From CALBPI01 sp942491885 (GTDB lineage: Bacteria; Pseudomonadota; Gammaproteobacteria; Steroidobacterales; Woeseiaceae): a stretch of DNA of 64,000 nt. Below are positions 1-8,128 of this stretch, piece by piece (position 1 is the stretch's first letter; the number at the start of each line of letters is the position of its first letter). The stretch spans positions 744,001 to 808,000 of the forward strand of contig CALOCQ010000008.1 in NCBI GenBank assembly GCA_942491885.1, given 5' to 3'. The position numbers and the translations under genes are program-made. The notes beneath the pieces were generated by a model. That model made no database searches. It was given only the letters and a program-made list of their open reading frames with translations, and had not been told where the DNA came from.

Positions 1-3000
1 AACAGCGTGCCGGCGAAGTAATCGATGTCGTAGTCGACAAAGCGGGTCAACGTGCGGGTTTCGATGACCTGCGACGCGTCAAAGCGGTCACGCGTCTCGA
101 TCCGCACCTGATCGCTGTTGACGATGATGTCACGGCTCGACAGCCGGTACAGACCGGAGGTGCCGTCACCCGGGATGTCGTCGCGCTGGAACGCCTGATC
201 GGTTTCCGCTGCGAATGCGTTATAGCTGAAGCGCTCGCCGAAGTACTGGGCCTGAATTCCATTAAAGCGACGCTCGTAGCGCGCGAGCTCGGTGACCGAC
301 ATGCCGGTATCGTAGTCGCCGAACAATGCGACGAACTGGCGTCGCTCGAGCTTCACATACAGCTTGCGCTGACTCGCCGCCTCAAAGCGACTCTCGGTGC
401 CGTCGCCATACAGCGTGAAATACTCGTCCGGATTGACTTCGGTATCGAAGCGGTCACGGTCCACATTGCTGCCGCGTGTGTCGTAGGCGAGCGTCAGCAG
501 GTAGTCGCCCTTGATGCGGCCCTTGGCGAACAACGCCACGCGACCGTCGGTGTAGAGGTCTTCCTCCGCACCGGCCGCCTCGGCCGACTGCAGGTTGTCC
601 TTGATCGTGTTGTAGCCAACGGTGCCTTCCGCGAAGCCGACCAGGATCCAGTCACGCGGCGCCGGGCTCAGGTAGGCGCGGATTTCCTGCTCGCGTTGAT
701 TCTCGAACGCCAGTCGCAGCGTAACCTCGCCGGCGCGCGTTGTCGGCTCCAGCTCGATGTAGGCGATACCGCCGGGCCCGACGCGATAAAACGGCTCGCG
801 CTGATTGATACTGACGAGCTTGTTCTCGCGCTCCTGGCTCACTTCAAACCAGGACCGATACGGCGAATCAATGCTGAAGCCGCCAACCGTCGCCGCCCGC
901 GCGGGCGAGCCATCGGCATCGACCAACTTCACGGCAATCACAGGGCGCTTGCGGCCATCGGCCACCAGTCGTGACTGGTCCTTAATAAACTCGCCGCGGA
1001 TTGGCTGCCCTGCGTAGTGCACCGAGCGCTTGAGCTGCTGAATCAGGTTGCCGTCGGCGTCAATGACGCGTGCGATCAGCGTGTTGTCGCCGTTGGCGAG
1101 ATCAACACCGCGCCAGCGGCTGAGCGCCTGCGTCTTCGACGCATCTTGCTCAACACCATCGAAGTTCAGTTTGCTGACCGGGCGCCCGTTCAACTCAAGC
1201 TCTATCCGCGTGCCGCCCGGGTGCGCTATACCCACCGTCAGGCTCGGAATCGCAGGCTCGAAACCCGCCGCCGGGGATACGAAGCCGATCGCAACCGGCA
1301 GGCTGTCGACGCTCAGCGTTGCCTGACGATTATTCGACTCGCCGATTGCATTGATCTCAGAGATTTTCTGATCGAGCGCATCGACGTCGCTGCCGGGACC
1401 CGGAATCCCGCCGATGGTGTCCACGCGTTGCACGCCGCTGGCCTCTTGCGTGACCTCGACCACCGACTGGCGACCGGGGCGAATACCCGTCATCAGCAAT
1501 TCGACGCGCCGGTTGCGACGCTTGCCCTCATCACTGTCATTGCTCGCCACCGGCCGATCGGCGCCGAGCCCGCGCACGGTGATGTTCTGCTCGGGTACCG
1601 ACAGCCCGCTCGCCAGATAGCGTGCAGCAGCAGACGCGCGCGCCTGCGACAGCGCGTAGTTGTCGGCAAACACATGACGGTTGCGTGCGGCAATACGATC
1701 GGCATCGGTATGACCGGTCGCGTTGATATCGATGTCGTAGACACCCGACCAGCGATCGATCAGCGCATCGAGGATCTCGCGATCATCGACCGACAATTCA
1801 GCGGACAGCACTTCGAAATTCAACGACAGGACGTAGTCCGCGTTCTCGGACGTTGCCGCCTCGCGGATCATCCGCGCCTCACCTATCGGTGTGCGCTGGT
1901 TTTTCGCCTGCGGTGTATTGAAATTGGCCACGGCCTTGGTCAGCAACTCGCCCGCATACGCCGGGTCGATGGAGGCACTGAACGTTACCGTGTCCTGCCA
2001 CTCGCCTTTGCGCGGGCCGTGCACGAACACCAGTGCATTGCCGGTAGAGCGCAAGCTGGATAGTTGCTTACCATTGATGCGCGCACTGCCGGGAATAAGT
2101 GCCGCTTGTTTGGGTAACAACACCGTGGTGCTCAGATCCGCCAGATCGACATTACCGTTGCCCTTCAGCAGCACTTGATAGTCGATACTGTCCGGTGCGC
2201 GGCCGCTGGCGTTGATCAGCTCCAACGCGACCGAACCCGCATTCGGCGCCTTGCGCTTCAGATAAAAGTCAGCGCGGTGCAACAGGCCCGGCTTCAGGTC
2301 TACCCACTGTGAGTTCGCCTTGCCGCCGAAACGTGGTGCGTCTTCGCAGGCCGCGAGCTCGAGCCAGTCCGGAATCGTCAGGCCATCAAGCTGCGCCACG
2401 CGCTGGCCGGGTGTCAGGCCTTCCATGTGGAATCGCCCGCCTTCATCTGTCACGGCGTAGCGACCATCTTCGAGATAGACGCGCACACCCTGCACACCGG
2501 CCTCTTCACTAAAGGTCTCGTCAGTGCAGTCGGCTTCCAGGACGCGACCGATCAATGTCGAGCGGCTGCGGAACAAGTCTTCACGCAAACGGATCCCAAC
2601 CGATGCCTCGTTCGAGACGACACCCAGATTGGCAGAAGCATTCGCCGTATTGATCGCGCGCTGACCGCGTGCACCACCGGTGACTTCCATGACATAGGTG
2701 AGTCGCGCCGTTGCGGCGGGCGCAAGATCGGGCAGCGCAAAGGTGAAATCATTGCCCGCGGTGTTTGCAAACACCGGATCAGCCACCGCCACATCGTCGA
2801 GACGCGCCGAACCGGCAACATAACGGAAGCCCGCTGGCGGTGTATCGCGCAACTCAACGCCGGTGGCCGGCACGCGCTCCGAGGCGTTCTGCAGCGACAA
2901 CTCGTAACGCACGTAATCACCGACAGCGGCCGTTGTGGTTGACGTGCGCTTAGTCAGGAACAGTCCGCCATCGAAAGGATCGAGTGGTACATCCGACAAC

Positions 3001-4181
3001 GCGGTCGCGCCGGCAATAAGCTGCGTGAACACATTGCCGAAGGACGCCGCGGTCAGATCGAAAGGCCCACCCGGCAGGCTATTGAGTTCATCAATGCTGC
3101 GGTTCGACGGCGCGATATATTGCGGCGGCGGCACGATCTGCAGACGATAGTTTCCCGGGTCCACTGCCGGGAAGCGGAAGCCGCCAACCGGTACCGTGTA
3201 GACGAGACCCGAAGCATCCGTCGCCGGGGCGCCGCTGACGACCGTTGACGGGTACGCGCTGACACCATCGTTGCCGAATACGACCGCCGGCAGTCCGGTT
3301 GCGTTGTCGATGAGTGTGATGGTCGCGCCATCGACAGGAAGCCCGGTTGTCGCATCAAAAACAATCGCCAGAGGCTCGACCAATGCGAGCGCCTGGCTGA
3401 CATCAAGATTGTCCGCCGGGTCGGTATATTCAATCGCAAGGTTGCTGTCGCGATCGGACTCCAGCGTGCAGTTGCCAACTGCAGCCGCGGCATCGCTAAG
3501 CTGAATGTAGCCTGTGAAGACGCCCGAGTTGAGCTCCGTCTCCAGCAACAGCAGCGTTTCTCTGTCACCCGTCACGTCATTGCTGACCGTCACCTCGACG
3601 GTCTCTCTTCGTAACGGGTCTAAATTCTGATCGCCATCGTCCAAACGGACGAATGCGGTTTCATTGGCGTTGTACACGCCGGTTGCGATGGCGGGCTGCG
3701 CTATCGCGGTATCAATTGGCTGGCCATCCAGCCCGATCGGTGCCGGTAATGGTGCGAACACCCCATTGCGTTCACATTGTGCGGGCCCCAGCGTCTCGTT
3801 GAGCGTGCCACCGGCAGGTGCAAGCCGTGAGAAAACCGCGCTCGATGGTGTCCGGCCGAAAACCGTTGTCACCGTGACAATGTTGCTGTCCACAGTGACC
3901 GGCGTACCGGCGACCGTCGTGAACGAGGCAGCTGCCTGGTTGTTGATCAGTGTTCCCGGCGGCGTTGCGGCTGTAGCCGGCAGCGCCAGTGAGAACATCA
4001 TCGCAACCAGACCGGAAGTCAGTGCACGGAATGGCCGGAAATAACTCAGGGAACGCCGAAGCGTTCCCTGAGAATTTCCGGTGATAGCATCCGTACGGAC
4101 AGCACGACGCCGGCCTGGCGGCACCGGGTGGGACACCCGGCACACGCCAACCCTGAGCATAGAAGCGAACTTCTGATACAT
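1..4181 (-). CDS. DUF11/OmpA-domain giant outer-membrane protein, partial (3' end outside window)
   Basis: The frame is open from the ATG at 4181 through the left edge (at least 1393 residues). Translation shows a signal-like segment around residues 47-73 ending ALPATAA. A DUF11-type conserved repeat follows (about 405-520), then a carboxypeptidase-regulatory-like fold (about 540-595, YAVTDEGGRFHMEGL). An OmpA C-terminal peptidoglycan-binding domain comes next (about 770-895, with GHTDAD and RRNRRVELL). After about residue 1000 there is a long aromatic-alternating, barrel-like part. Last gene of a four-gene run of DUF11 proteins, 26 nt after its neighbour. Inference: it anchors in the outer membrane, grips peptidoglycan and displays or secretes the smaller DUF11 proteins. 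The signal peptide sits unusually far from the first ATG, and a strong stem-loop (4045-4072) lies between them, so the start is uncertain. Confidence 0.8.
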   Translation of the reverse strand, partial: MYQKFASMLRVGVCRVSHPVPPGRRRAVRTDAITGNSQGTLRRSLSYFRPFRALTSGLVAMMFSLALPATAATPPGTLINNQAAASFTTVAGTPVTVDSNIVTVTTVFGRTPSSAVFSRLAPAGGTLNETLGPAQCERNGVFAPLPAPIGLDGQPIDTAIAQPAIATGVYNANETAFVRLDDGDQNLDPLRRETVEVTVSNDVTGDRETLLLLETELNSGVFTGYIQLSDAAAAVGNCTLESDRDSNLAIEYTDPADNLDVSQALALVEPLAIVFDATTGLPVDGATITLIDNATGLPAVVFGNDGVSAYPSTVVSGAPATDASGLVYTVPVGGFRFPAVDPGNYRLQIVPPPQYIAPSNRSIDELNSLPGGPFDLTAASFGNVFTQLIAGATALSDVPLDPFDGGLFLTKRTSTTTAAVGDYVRYELSLQNASERVPATGVELRDTPPAGFRYVAGSARLDDVAVADPVFANTAGNDFTFALPDLAPAATARLTYVMEVTGGARGQRAINTANASANLGVVSNEASVGIRLREDLFRSRSTLIGRVLEADCTDETFSEEAGVQGVRVYLEDGRYAVTDEGGRFHMEGLTPGQRVAQLDGLTIPDWLELAACEDAPRFGGKANSQWVDLKPGLLHRADFYLKRKAPNAGSVALELINASGRAPDSIDYQVLLKGNGNVDLADLSTTVLLPKQAALIPGSARINGKQLSSLRSTGNALVFVHGPRKGEWQDTVTFSASIDPAYAGELLTKAVANFNTPQAKNQRTPIGEARMIREAATSENADYVLSLNFEVLSAELSVDDREILDALIDRWSGVYDIDINATGHTDADRIAARNRHVFADNYALSQARASAAARYLASGLSVPEQNITVRGLGADRPVASNDSDEGKRRNRRVELLMTGIRPGRQSVVEVTQEASGVQRVDTIGGIPGPGSDVDALDQKISEINAIGESNNRQATLSVDSLPVAIGFVSPAAGFEPAIPSLTVGIAHPGGTRIELELNGRPVSKLNFDGVEQDASKTQALSRWRGVDLANGDNTLIARVIDADGNLIQQLKRSVHYAGQPIRGEFIKDQSRLVADGRKRPVIAVKLVDADGSPARAATVGGFSIDSPYRSWFEVSQERENKLVSINQREPFYRVGPGGIAYIELEPTTRAGEVTLRLAFENQREQEIRAYLSPAPRDWILVGFAEGTVGYNTIKDNLQSAEAAGAEEDLYTDGRVALFAKGRIKGDYLLTLAYDTRGSNVDRDRFDTEVNPDEYFTLYGDGTESRFEAASQRKLYVKLERRQFVALFGDYDTGMSVTELARYERRFNGIQAQYFGERFSYNAFAAETDQAFQRDDIPGDGTSGLYRLSSRDIIVNSDQVRIETRDRFDASQVIETRTLTRFVDYDIDYFAGTL
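4045..4072 (-). other. Perfect 12-bp stem-loop with UUCG tetraloop
   Basis: On the minus strand CTCAGGGAACGC and GCGTTCCCTGAG pair perfectly around a TTCG loop closed by C-G, the classic extra-stable C(UUCG)G tetraloop. No long T-run follows (TTATTTCC). It falls inside the N-terminal extension of the giant DUF11/OmpA gene, before its signal-peptide-like segment. It could be an attenuator, an mRNA-processing or stability element, or a sign that the true start lies downstream. Confidence 0.75.
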
Positions 4182-4207
4182 CGCGTCGTTCAGTCCGTAT
4201 GCAACGA

Positions 4208-5323
4208 TTAGTTAATCGTTACCTGGAAGCGCACAACCAGCGAGTCGTCAACACCTGTGTTGGTGCCAAGCGTCGCGCCGACATCGGCTTCAAGCGTGCT
4301 ACCGACCAGACCACAGTTGTCACCATCGCTGTCGCCCGCATCTGCGGTACAGAAAGCGGTAACGCTGTTGACCGTGTACTCGATGTCATCCGCACCACCG
4401 TTGTACTGCGCGAGCAGGACAGCGAGGTCAGCAGAAATACCATCAGTTATTCCGACGTTGGTTGCATCTACACTACCCGTGTTAAGCACGGTAATGGTGT
4501 ATTCAACAACAGCGCCCGGAATGTACAGCGGATCGGTTGTGCCGTTGATCGGATCGCTGATCAGCGCTTCGGCTTTGGTGACCGTCAGTGCGGCAGACAC
4601 AACGGCATAGCCGTCTTCTGCAGTCTCGGCACCGTCGTTGCCGGCATCGCCGAACACCACATCAACGCCCGCGGTGTTGCCACCGACGGTTGCGCTAACC
4701 AGTGTTGCACCTGATGTGCCTGCTACCGCGGTCGTTGCGGTCATGCTGACATTTGCGAAGTCCAGGTTGCTTGCGCCAATCGGCACATCGGCAACAACGA
4801 ACAACAGGATGCTGGCATCGGCCGCGAGGCTGTCGACAAACAACTGATCAGCCGGTGTGAACGTACCGCTGCCATCCGTATCGGCGTAGGCGCGCAAGTT
4901 GTTCACATCGCTGTTGTCTGCATTACCGTGAACCGAACCGGTGGTCAGGTTCAGCGCTGTCAGCGCGTAGTCCTGCGTTTCGTTACCGGTGTTGGTCAAC
5001 TCAAACGTCGTGACAACATCAGCCTGGCCGGGGTTTACCTGCGTAGGTGCACCACCGACCTCGACCAACGTCAGATCGACGCGGTTATCGACGAGGAACG
5101 TCGTCGCGGTGCCGCCGCCGGCACCGGGAACGCTGTTACCCGTCGGGGAAGACTCGATAGGAGTCTGAGCAATACCGCCGACTTCAAAGTCGATGGTTGC
5201 CACGTTGGAAATCGTCGTGCCCGCGTCGGTCCCGGCAGCGAGTGCCGGTTGCGTCGCGAGTGCGGCGAAAACCATGAAACTTGCGGCGCCAAGCACTGCA
5301 AGCGGTTTGTTTGCGAATCTCAT
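4208..5323 (-). CDS. Secreted DUF11-family repeat protein
   Basis: 371 residues. The start at 5323 is chosen because AGGAG lies about 7 nt upstream and the product then opens with a clean signal peptide (MRFANKPLAVLG... ending ALAAGTDAG). The mature part is Thr/Val/Asp-rich and Cys-poor apart from the C-terminus. It has two DUF11-like modules: one begins TTISNVATIDFEVGG, a second VVEYTITVLNTGSVDATNV. Acidic DADGSG-like stretches (ADTDGSGTFTPADQ) suggest calcium binding. Same architecture as the 340-residue protein at 6001-7023, so the two are paralogues. Likely exported to the surface; the adhesive or structural role is inferred. Confidence 0.8.
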   Translation of the reverse strand: MRFANKPLAVLGAASFMVFAALATQPALAAGTDAGTTISNVATIDFEVGGIAQTPIESSPTGNSVPGAGGGTATTFLVDNRVDLTLVEVGGAPTQVNPGQADVVTTFELTNTGNETQDYALTALNLTTGSVHGNADNSDVNNLRAYADTDGSGTFTPADQLFVDSLAADASILLFVVADVPIGASNLDFANVSMTATTAVAGTSGATLVSATVGGNTAGVDVVFGDAGNDGAETAEDGYAVVSAALTVTKAEALISDPINGTTDPLYIPGAVVEYTITVLNTGSVDATNVGITDGISADLAVLLAQYNGGADDIEYTVNSVTAFCTADAGDSDGDNCGLVGSTLEADVGATLGTNTGVDDSLVVRFQVTIN

Positions 5324-5379
5324 GTCGCTTCTCCTGGTTACTATTACCAAAAATTTTTACGTTTGCGCAGGTCGCTCGG

Positions 5380-5410
5380 AAAAACCCGAAACGCCCTGCG
5401 CGGCGTCCGG
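5380..5410 (-). terminator. Possible intrinsic terminator between DUF11 genes
   Basis: Read on the minus strand, an imperfect CCG..ACGCC / GGCGT..CGG stem with a GCGCAG loop is followed by a run of five T. It lies in the 149-bp gap between the 161-residue and 371-residue DUF11 genes, so it may reduce read-through within the cluster. A second stem, CCCGGC/GCCGGG, lies at 5431-5450. Confidence 0.4.
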
Positions 5411-5472
5411 TTGTCCCTTTTATCGTTAATCCCGGCGGTCCGTTGCCGGGCGGTGAAATCGTCGTACAGCGT

Positions 5473-5958
5473 CTAGTTCAGACGTGCGCGGAACCTGGCG
5501 AAACCCTGCGAACCCGGATCAAGGGCCTCTCGCAGCGTCCAGCGGATGTGGGTCAGGTCTGTATTGCTTGCCGCCACCTGTTCGCCGTCGCGCTCAACAA
5601 CAAGGCTGTCCAGCGCATCAAAAGTCGCGCCGCCATCAACCGAGAAGGCCACTTCGGCGCCCGGCGCAAATGCCGAGCCGGAAACATATTCGAGCTCGGC
5701 CGCAATCGGGTTCGTGATCACCACGTTCTCGATCGACTGATCGGCGACGTTGGTATAAGTCACGGTGTAGATAACCGTATCGCCGGGCACGACCTTATCG
5801 GCGGCTACCAGCTGAACCACTTCCTCACCGGTGTCGCTGGTGACGCGCTGCTCTTTCTCAACAACAGTCTTAAGCTCGACTTTGCCTTGCTGGGCCACAG
5901 CCGTTGCTGACAGAAAAGCCGCCAATGTAATTAGCGCTAACTTATTTAAAATATTCAT
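5473..5958 (-). CDS. Small secreted DUF11-domain protein
   Basis: 161 residues with a signal peptide (MNILNKLALITLAAFLSA, cleavage after AVAQ). A single DUF11-like beta-sandwich follows (DTVIYTVTYTNVADQSIENV, then NPIAAELEYVSGSA). The start is supported by AAGGAAGGAG about 9 nt upstream. Second gene of the cluster, 42 nt after the 340-residue protein. Its single-domain form contrasts with the multi-domain neighbours; it could be a subunit or cap for them (inference). Confidence 0.8.
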   Translation of the reverse strand: MNILNKLALITLAAFLSATAVAQQGKVELKTVVEKEQRVTSDTGEEVVQLVAADKVVPGDTVIYTVTYTNVADQSIENVVITNPIAAELEYVSGSAFAPGAEVAFSVDGGATFDALDSLVVERDGEQVAASNTDLTHIRWTLREALDPGSQGFARFRARLN

Positions 5959-6000
5959 AACTGATCGCTCCTTCCTTATCTGTTTCTGTTGGCCTGACGA

Positions 6001-7023
6001 CTAGTCAATCGTCACGCTGAATACGACCGTCTGCAGACCAGACGCTGCGTTCAGATCGCCAATCTGGACCACCACGCGCTCGTTGCCCGCCGTGGCATCG
6101 TAAAAACCCGCATCGCCGTCGGCCGCGTCACTCAGGGCAACGCCGTTGAAGGTAATTGAATTCAATGTGTAGGACGTATCGGCGGGAATCGCGTCATCGA
6201 CGATCAAGGCGATAGCTGTGCCGGTGCCGGTGACTTCGACGGTAATGCTGTAGGTAATCGTTGCGCCGGGGACCGGCTCGCTGCCGCCGAACGGGTCCGT
6301 GACGAGCGCGGACTTGGCGATCGCTACGCGCACATCGGACACGATGTATTCGCCGCTTGCCGAGACCGATGCGCCGCTGGTGCCTACTACGGCATTGACG
6401 CCATTGGTGCCGGCGCCCGGATAAACCGTGCCTGGCGCGCCGGAACCGGTTGCCGCCGTGGCCGTCAGAATACTGCGGCCAATATCGCCGTTAGTCAGAC
6501 CCGGCGGAATGTCATTGACCACCAGAATCGCGACGGACGCGTCGGCGGCCAGCAGCGGATCATTCGTGCCGGGCACGTATGCCTCATCGCCAACCGACAA
6601 ATCGCCGCTGCCATCCGTATCAAAGAATATGCCGGTCGCGGCTGCGATCGGATCAAAGTCATCGCCGGCATCGTTGTTGGCGACAGTCAGAGAGAATGTC
6701 TCGGGGCCGTTGCCGGTGTTGGTCAGGCTGAACAGCAGCACGGCGTTTGATTCTGGCGTCGCGACCACAACCCGCGGGCTTTGCAACACCAGCGTCGCAT
6801 CAATGATCTCATCGACGCTGATCGTCACGGTGTTGGAACTCTGGGTTACCGGCGTACCGCCGATCTCGTAGCTGGCTTCTGCCGTGTTAGTGATGTCCGT
6901 CCCGGCGATGGTGCCCGCCGCCTGGCCAGCCACCGGCAGCAAAACGGCAATCAGCGCAATCACAGCCTGTCGGCGAATAGGCAAACGGCTGCCACGCGCT
7001 ATGGCATTCAGGGTTCGGATCAT
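6001..7023 (-). CDS. Secreted DUF11-family repeat protein (first gene of cluster)
   Basis: 340 residues. The N-terminus has basic residues, then a hydrophobic stretch (VIALIAVLLPVAGQAAG) consistent with Sec export. The mature region has ITNTAEASYEIGG, a Ca-binding-looking FDTDGSGDLSVGDEAY segment, and a C-terminal DUF11-like module (VPGATITYSITVEVTGTGTA). Very similar in layout to the 4208-5323 product. The ribosome site is weak (GCAGG), so translation may be poor or the start slightly off. It is the promoter-proximal gene; a promoter-like pair and CRP-like sites lie just upstream. Confidence 0.8.
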   Translation of the reverse strand: MIRTLNAIARGSRLPIRRQAVIALIAVLLPVAGQAAGTIAGTDITNTAEASYEIGGTPVTQSSNTVTISVDEIIDATLVLQSPRVVVATPESNAVLLFSLTNTGNGPETFSLTVANNDAGDDFDPIAAATGIFFDTDGSGDLSVGDEAYVPGTNDPLLAADASVAILVVNDIPPGLTNGDIGRSILTATAATGSGAPGTVYPGAGTNGVNAVVGTSGASVSASGEYIVSDVRVAIAKSALVTDPFGGSEPVPGATITYSITVEVTGTGTAIALIVDDAIPADTSYTLNSITFNGVALSDAADGDAGFYDATAGNERVVVQIGDLNAASGLQTVVFSVTID

Positions 7024-7093
7024 CGATTGGGCCTGCGGTATTACTTAATCACTAGATTTGAGCATGCGATTGTGCCCCACACGCGGGGCGCTT

Positions 7094-7122
7094 TATATAG
7101 TAACCGGCTTTATCTTGTTGAA
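7094..7122 (-). promoter_or_regulatory. Candidate promoter of the DUF11 cluster
   Basis: Minus strand TTCAAC (7122-7117), 17-nt spacer, TATATA (7099-7094). The -10 is good and the -35 poor, as expected of an activator-dependent promoter. It lies 71 nt upstream of the first cluster gene, directly next to a CRP-like site. Confidence 0.45.
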
Positions 7123-7124
7123 TC

Positions 7125-7140
7125 TGTGAGTGTTATCACA
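7125..7140. promoter_or_regulatory. CRP-like site TGTGA-N6-TCACA
   Basis: A perfect match to the CRP/Vfr core palindrome TGTGA-N6-TCACA. Its centre is about 45 nt upstream of the start predicted from the TATATA box of the DUF11 cluster, close to a class II activator position and abutting the weak -35. Confidence 0.6.
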
Positions 7141-7147
7141 GCTCAAC

Positions 7148-7163
7148 TGTGAACTGGCTCTCA
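7148..7163. promoter_or_regulatory. Second, degenerate CRP-like site
   Basis: TGTGA-N6-TCTCA matches nine of the ten core bases of the CRP palindrome. Its centre lies 23 bp from the perfect site at 7125-7140, about two helical turns, so two bound dimers would sit on the same DNA face. Confidence 0.4.
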
Positions 7164-7277
7164 CTTCTGCTTCCTGTCACTAAAGGTTTGATCAAGTCGG
7201 CCGGCGGCCCGAACTAAAGTTTAACGAATTTCTGTCGCGCCCCCGGCGAAAGGCAGGATTTTTTCACAATAATGGGC

Positions 7278-7306
7278 TTGACAAGTCACCGCAGCCTCCG
7301 TATTGT
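7278..7306 (+). promoter_or_regulatory. Sigma-70-type promoter of phasin gene
   Basis: TTGACA (7278-7283), exact 17-nt spacer, TATTGT (7301-7306). It lies 44 nt before the GTG start of the phasin gene. Confidence 0.7.
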
Positions 7307-7310
7307 GCAC

Positions 7311-7326
7311 TGCAACATTTGTTGCA
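7311..7326. promoter_or_regulatory. Palindromic operator TGCAACA-TT-TGTTGCA
   Basis: Seven-base perfect arms around a TT centre, placed where transcription from the TTGACA/TATTGT promoter should start. TGCA-containing repeats at phasin promoters are typical targets of the PHA-responsive repressor PhaR, so a PhaR-like operator is a reasonable inference. No phaR gene is in the window. Confidence 0.5.
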
Positions 7327-7349
7327 ACGCACCATTTCAGGAGCACCCC

Positions 7350-7937
7350 GTGAAAAATCAAATTGAAAACGCCCTTAGTAAAGTCGCAGACACCGCCCGT
7401 AACACGGTCAACACCGCAGTTGACGCGACCCAGAACCGGGTCAGCAAAGCCGGCAAAGTCATCTCACAAGGCAAAAAGCCTGTCGCTAAGATGTCTAAAG
7501 CCAGCCTCGACACCAACGCAATCACCTTTCGTATGTCGAAAGAACTGATTGAACTGCAGACCAAAAGCGTACAGGACACGCTCGACGCGATCGCCAAGCG
7601 TCTGCGTGAAGCATCACGCGCCGACACCGTCCGCGAGTTGCTGGCACAGCAGCGTGACGTTCTGCCGGGCGCAGCACGCTTCTACATGAATGACATCAAA
7701 GATGCGTTCGGAATCGTTCGCGGCGCGGCATCGGACTTCGGTTCGGTCGTCACTGGCCTGAACGGCTCTTCAGTCAAAAAGACAGTTAAGAAGAAAGCGA
7801 AAGCCACTGAAAATACAGCAAAAAAGGTCGCTCGTAAGGTCTCTCGCAAGACCCCGGTAAGAAAAGCTAAAAACAAAACCAAAGCGGCCGCTAACCAGGT
7901 TGCGAAAACGGTAACGGAAGCACGCCAGACTGCATAG
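7350..7937 (+). CDS. Phasin family protein
   Basis: 195 residues from the GTG at 7350, chosen over an upstream ATG because AGGAG lies 7 nt before it. The upstream ATG (7272) would begin before the transcription start predicted from the promoter. The N-terminal two thirds is a long amphipathic helix region (ITFRMSKELIELQTKSVQDT, then LREASRADTVRELLAQQ) as in phasins. The C-terminus is a histone-like Lys/Ala-rich tail (VKKKAKATENTAKKVARKV). Phasins coat polyhydroxyalkanoate granules; the basic tail could tether granules to DNA, as known for PhaM/PhaF-type proteins (inference). Monocistronic between its promoter and a terminator. No PHA synthase gene is nearby. Confidence 0.8.
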   Translation: MKNQIENALSKVADTARNTVNTAVDATQNRVSKAGKVISQGKKPVAKMSKASLDTNAITFRMSKELIELQTKSVQDTLDAIAKRLREASRADTVRELLAQQRDVLPGAARFYMNDIKDAFGIVRGAASDFGSVVTGLNGSSVKKTVKKKAKATENTAKKVARKVSRKTPVRKAKNKTKAAANQVAKTVTEARQTA

Positions 7938-8011
7938 TCTGCCTGAATCCCCCTCTCTCCCCCGGAGGTTACCTGACACTGGCCATCCCCCCTTCAGGCC
8001 AGCGCACGCTG

Positions 8012-8047
8012 ACGCTGACATCAGAAATGGTGTCAGCGTTTTTTTTT
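8012..8047 (+). terminator. Rho-independent terminator after phasin gene
   Basis: ACGCTGACA pairs perfectly with TGTCAGCGT across a 10-nt loop, followed directly by a run of eight to nine T. Confidence 0.9.
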
Positions 8048-8086
8048 GCTTCCTGAGCTTATGGTGTCGGAGCCAACGTTTGTCGC

Positions 8087-8092
8087 TATAAT
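8087..8092 (+). promoter_or_regulatory. Consensus -10 (TATAAT) upstream of pckG
   Basis: A perfect TATAAT lies 36 nt before the pckG start. The -35 region is weak (TGTCGG at 8065-8070), suggesting an activator or extended contacts. Confidence 0.5.
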
Positions 8093-8128
8093 CGCGCCCC
8101 TGTTTCGCAGTCACATTTATTTATTACC

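Noticed and set aside
1017..2063. Long plus-strand frame (348 codons)
   Set aside because: Antisense to the giant DUF11/OmpA gene, which shows clear domains; GC-rich codon use leaves the opposite frame open.
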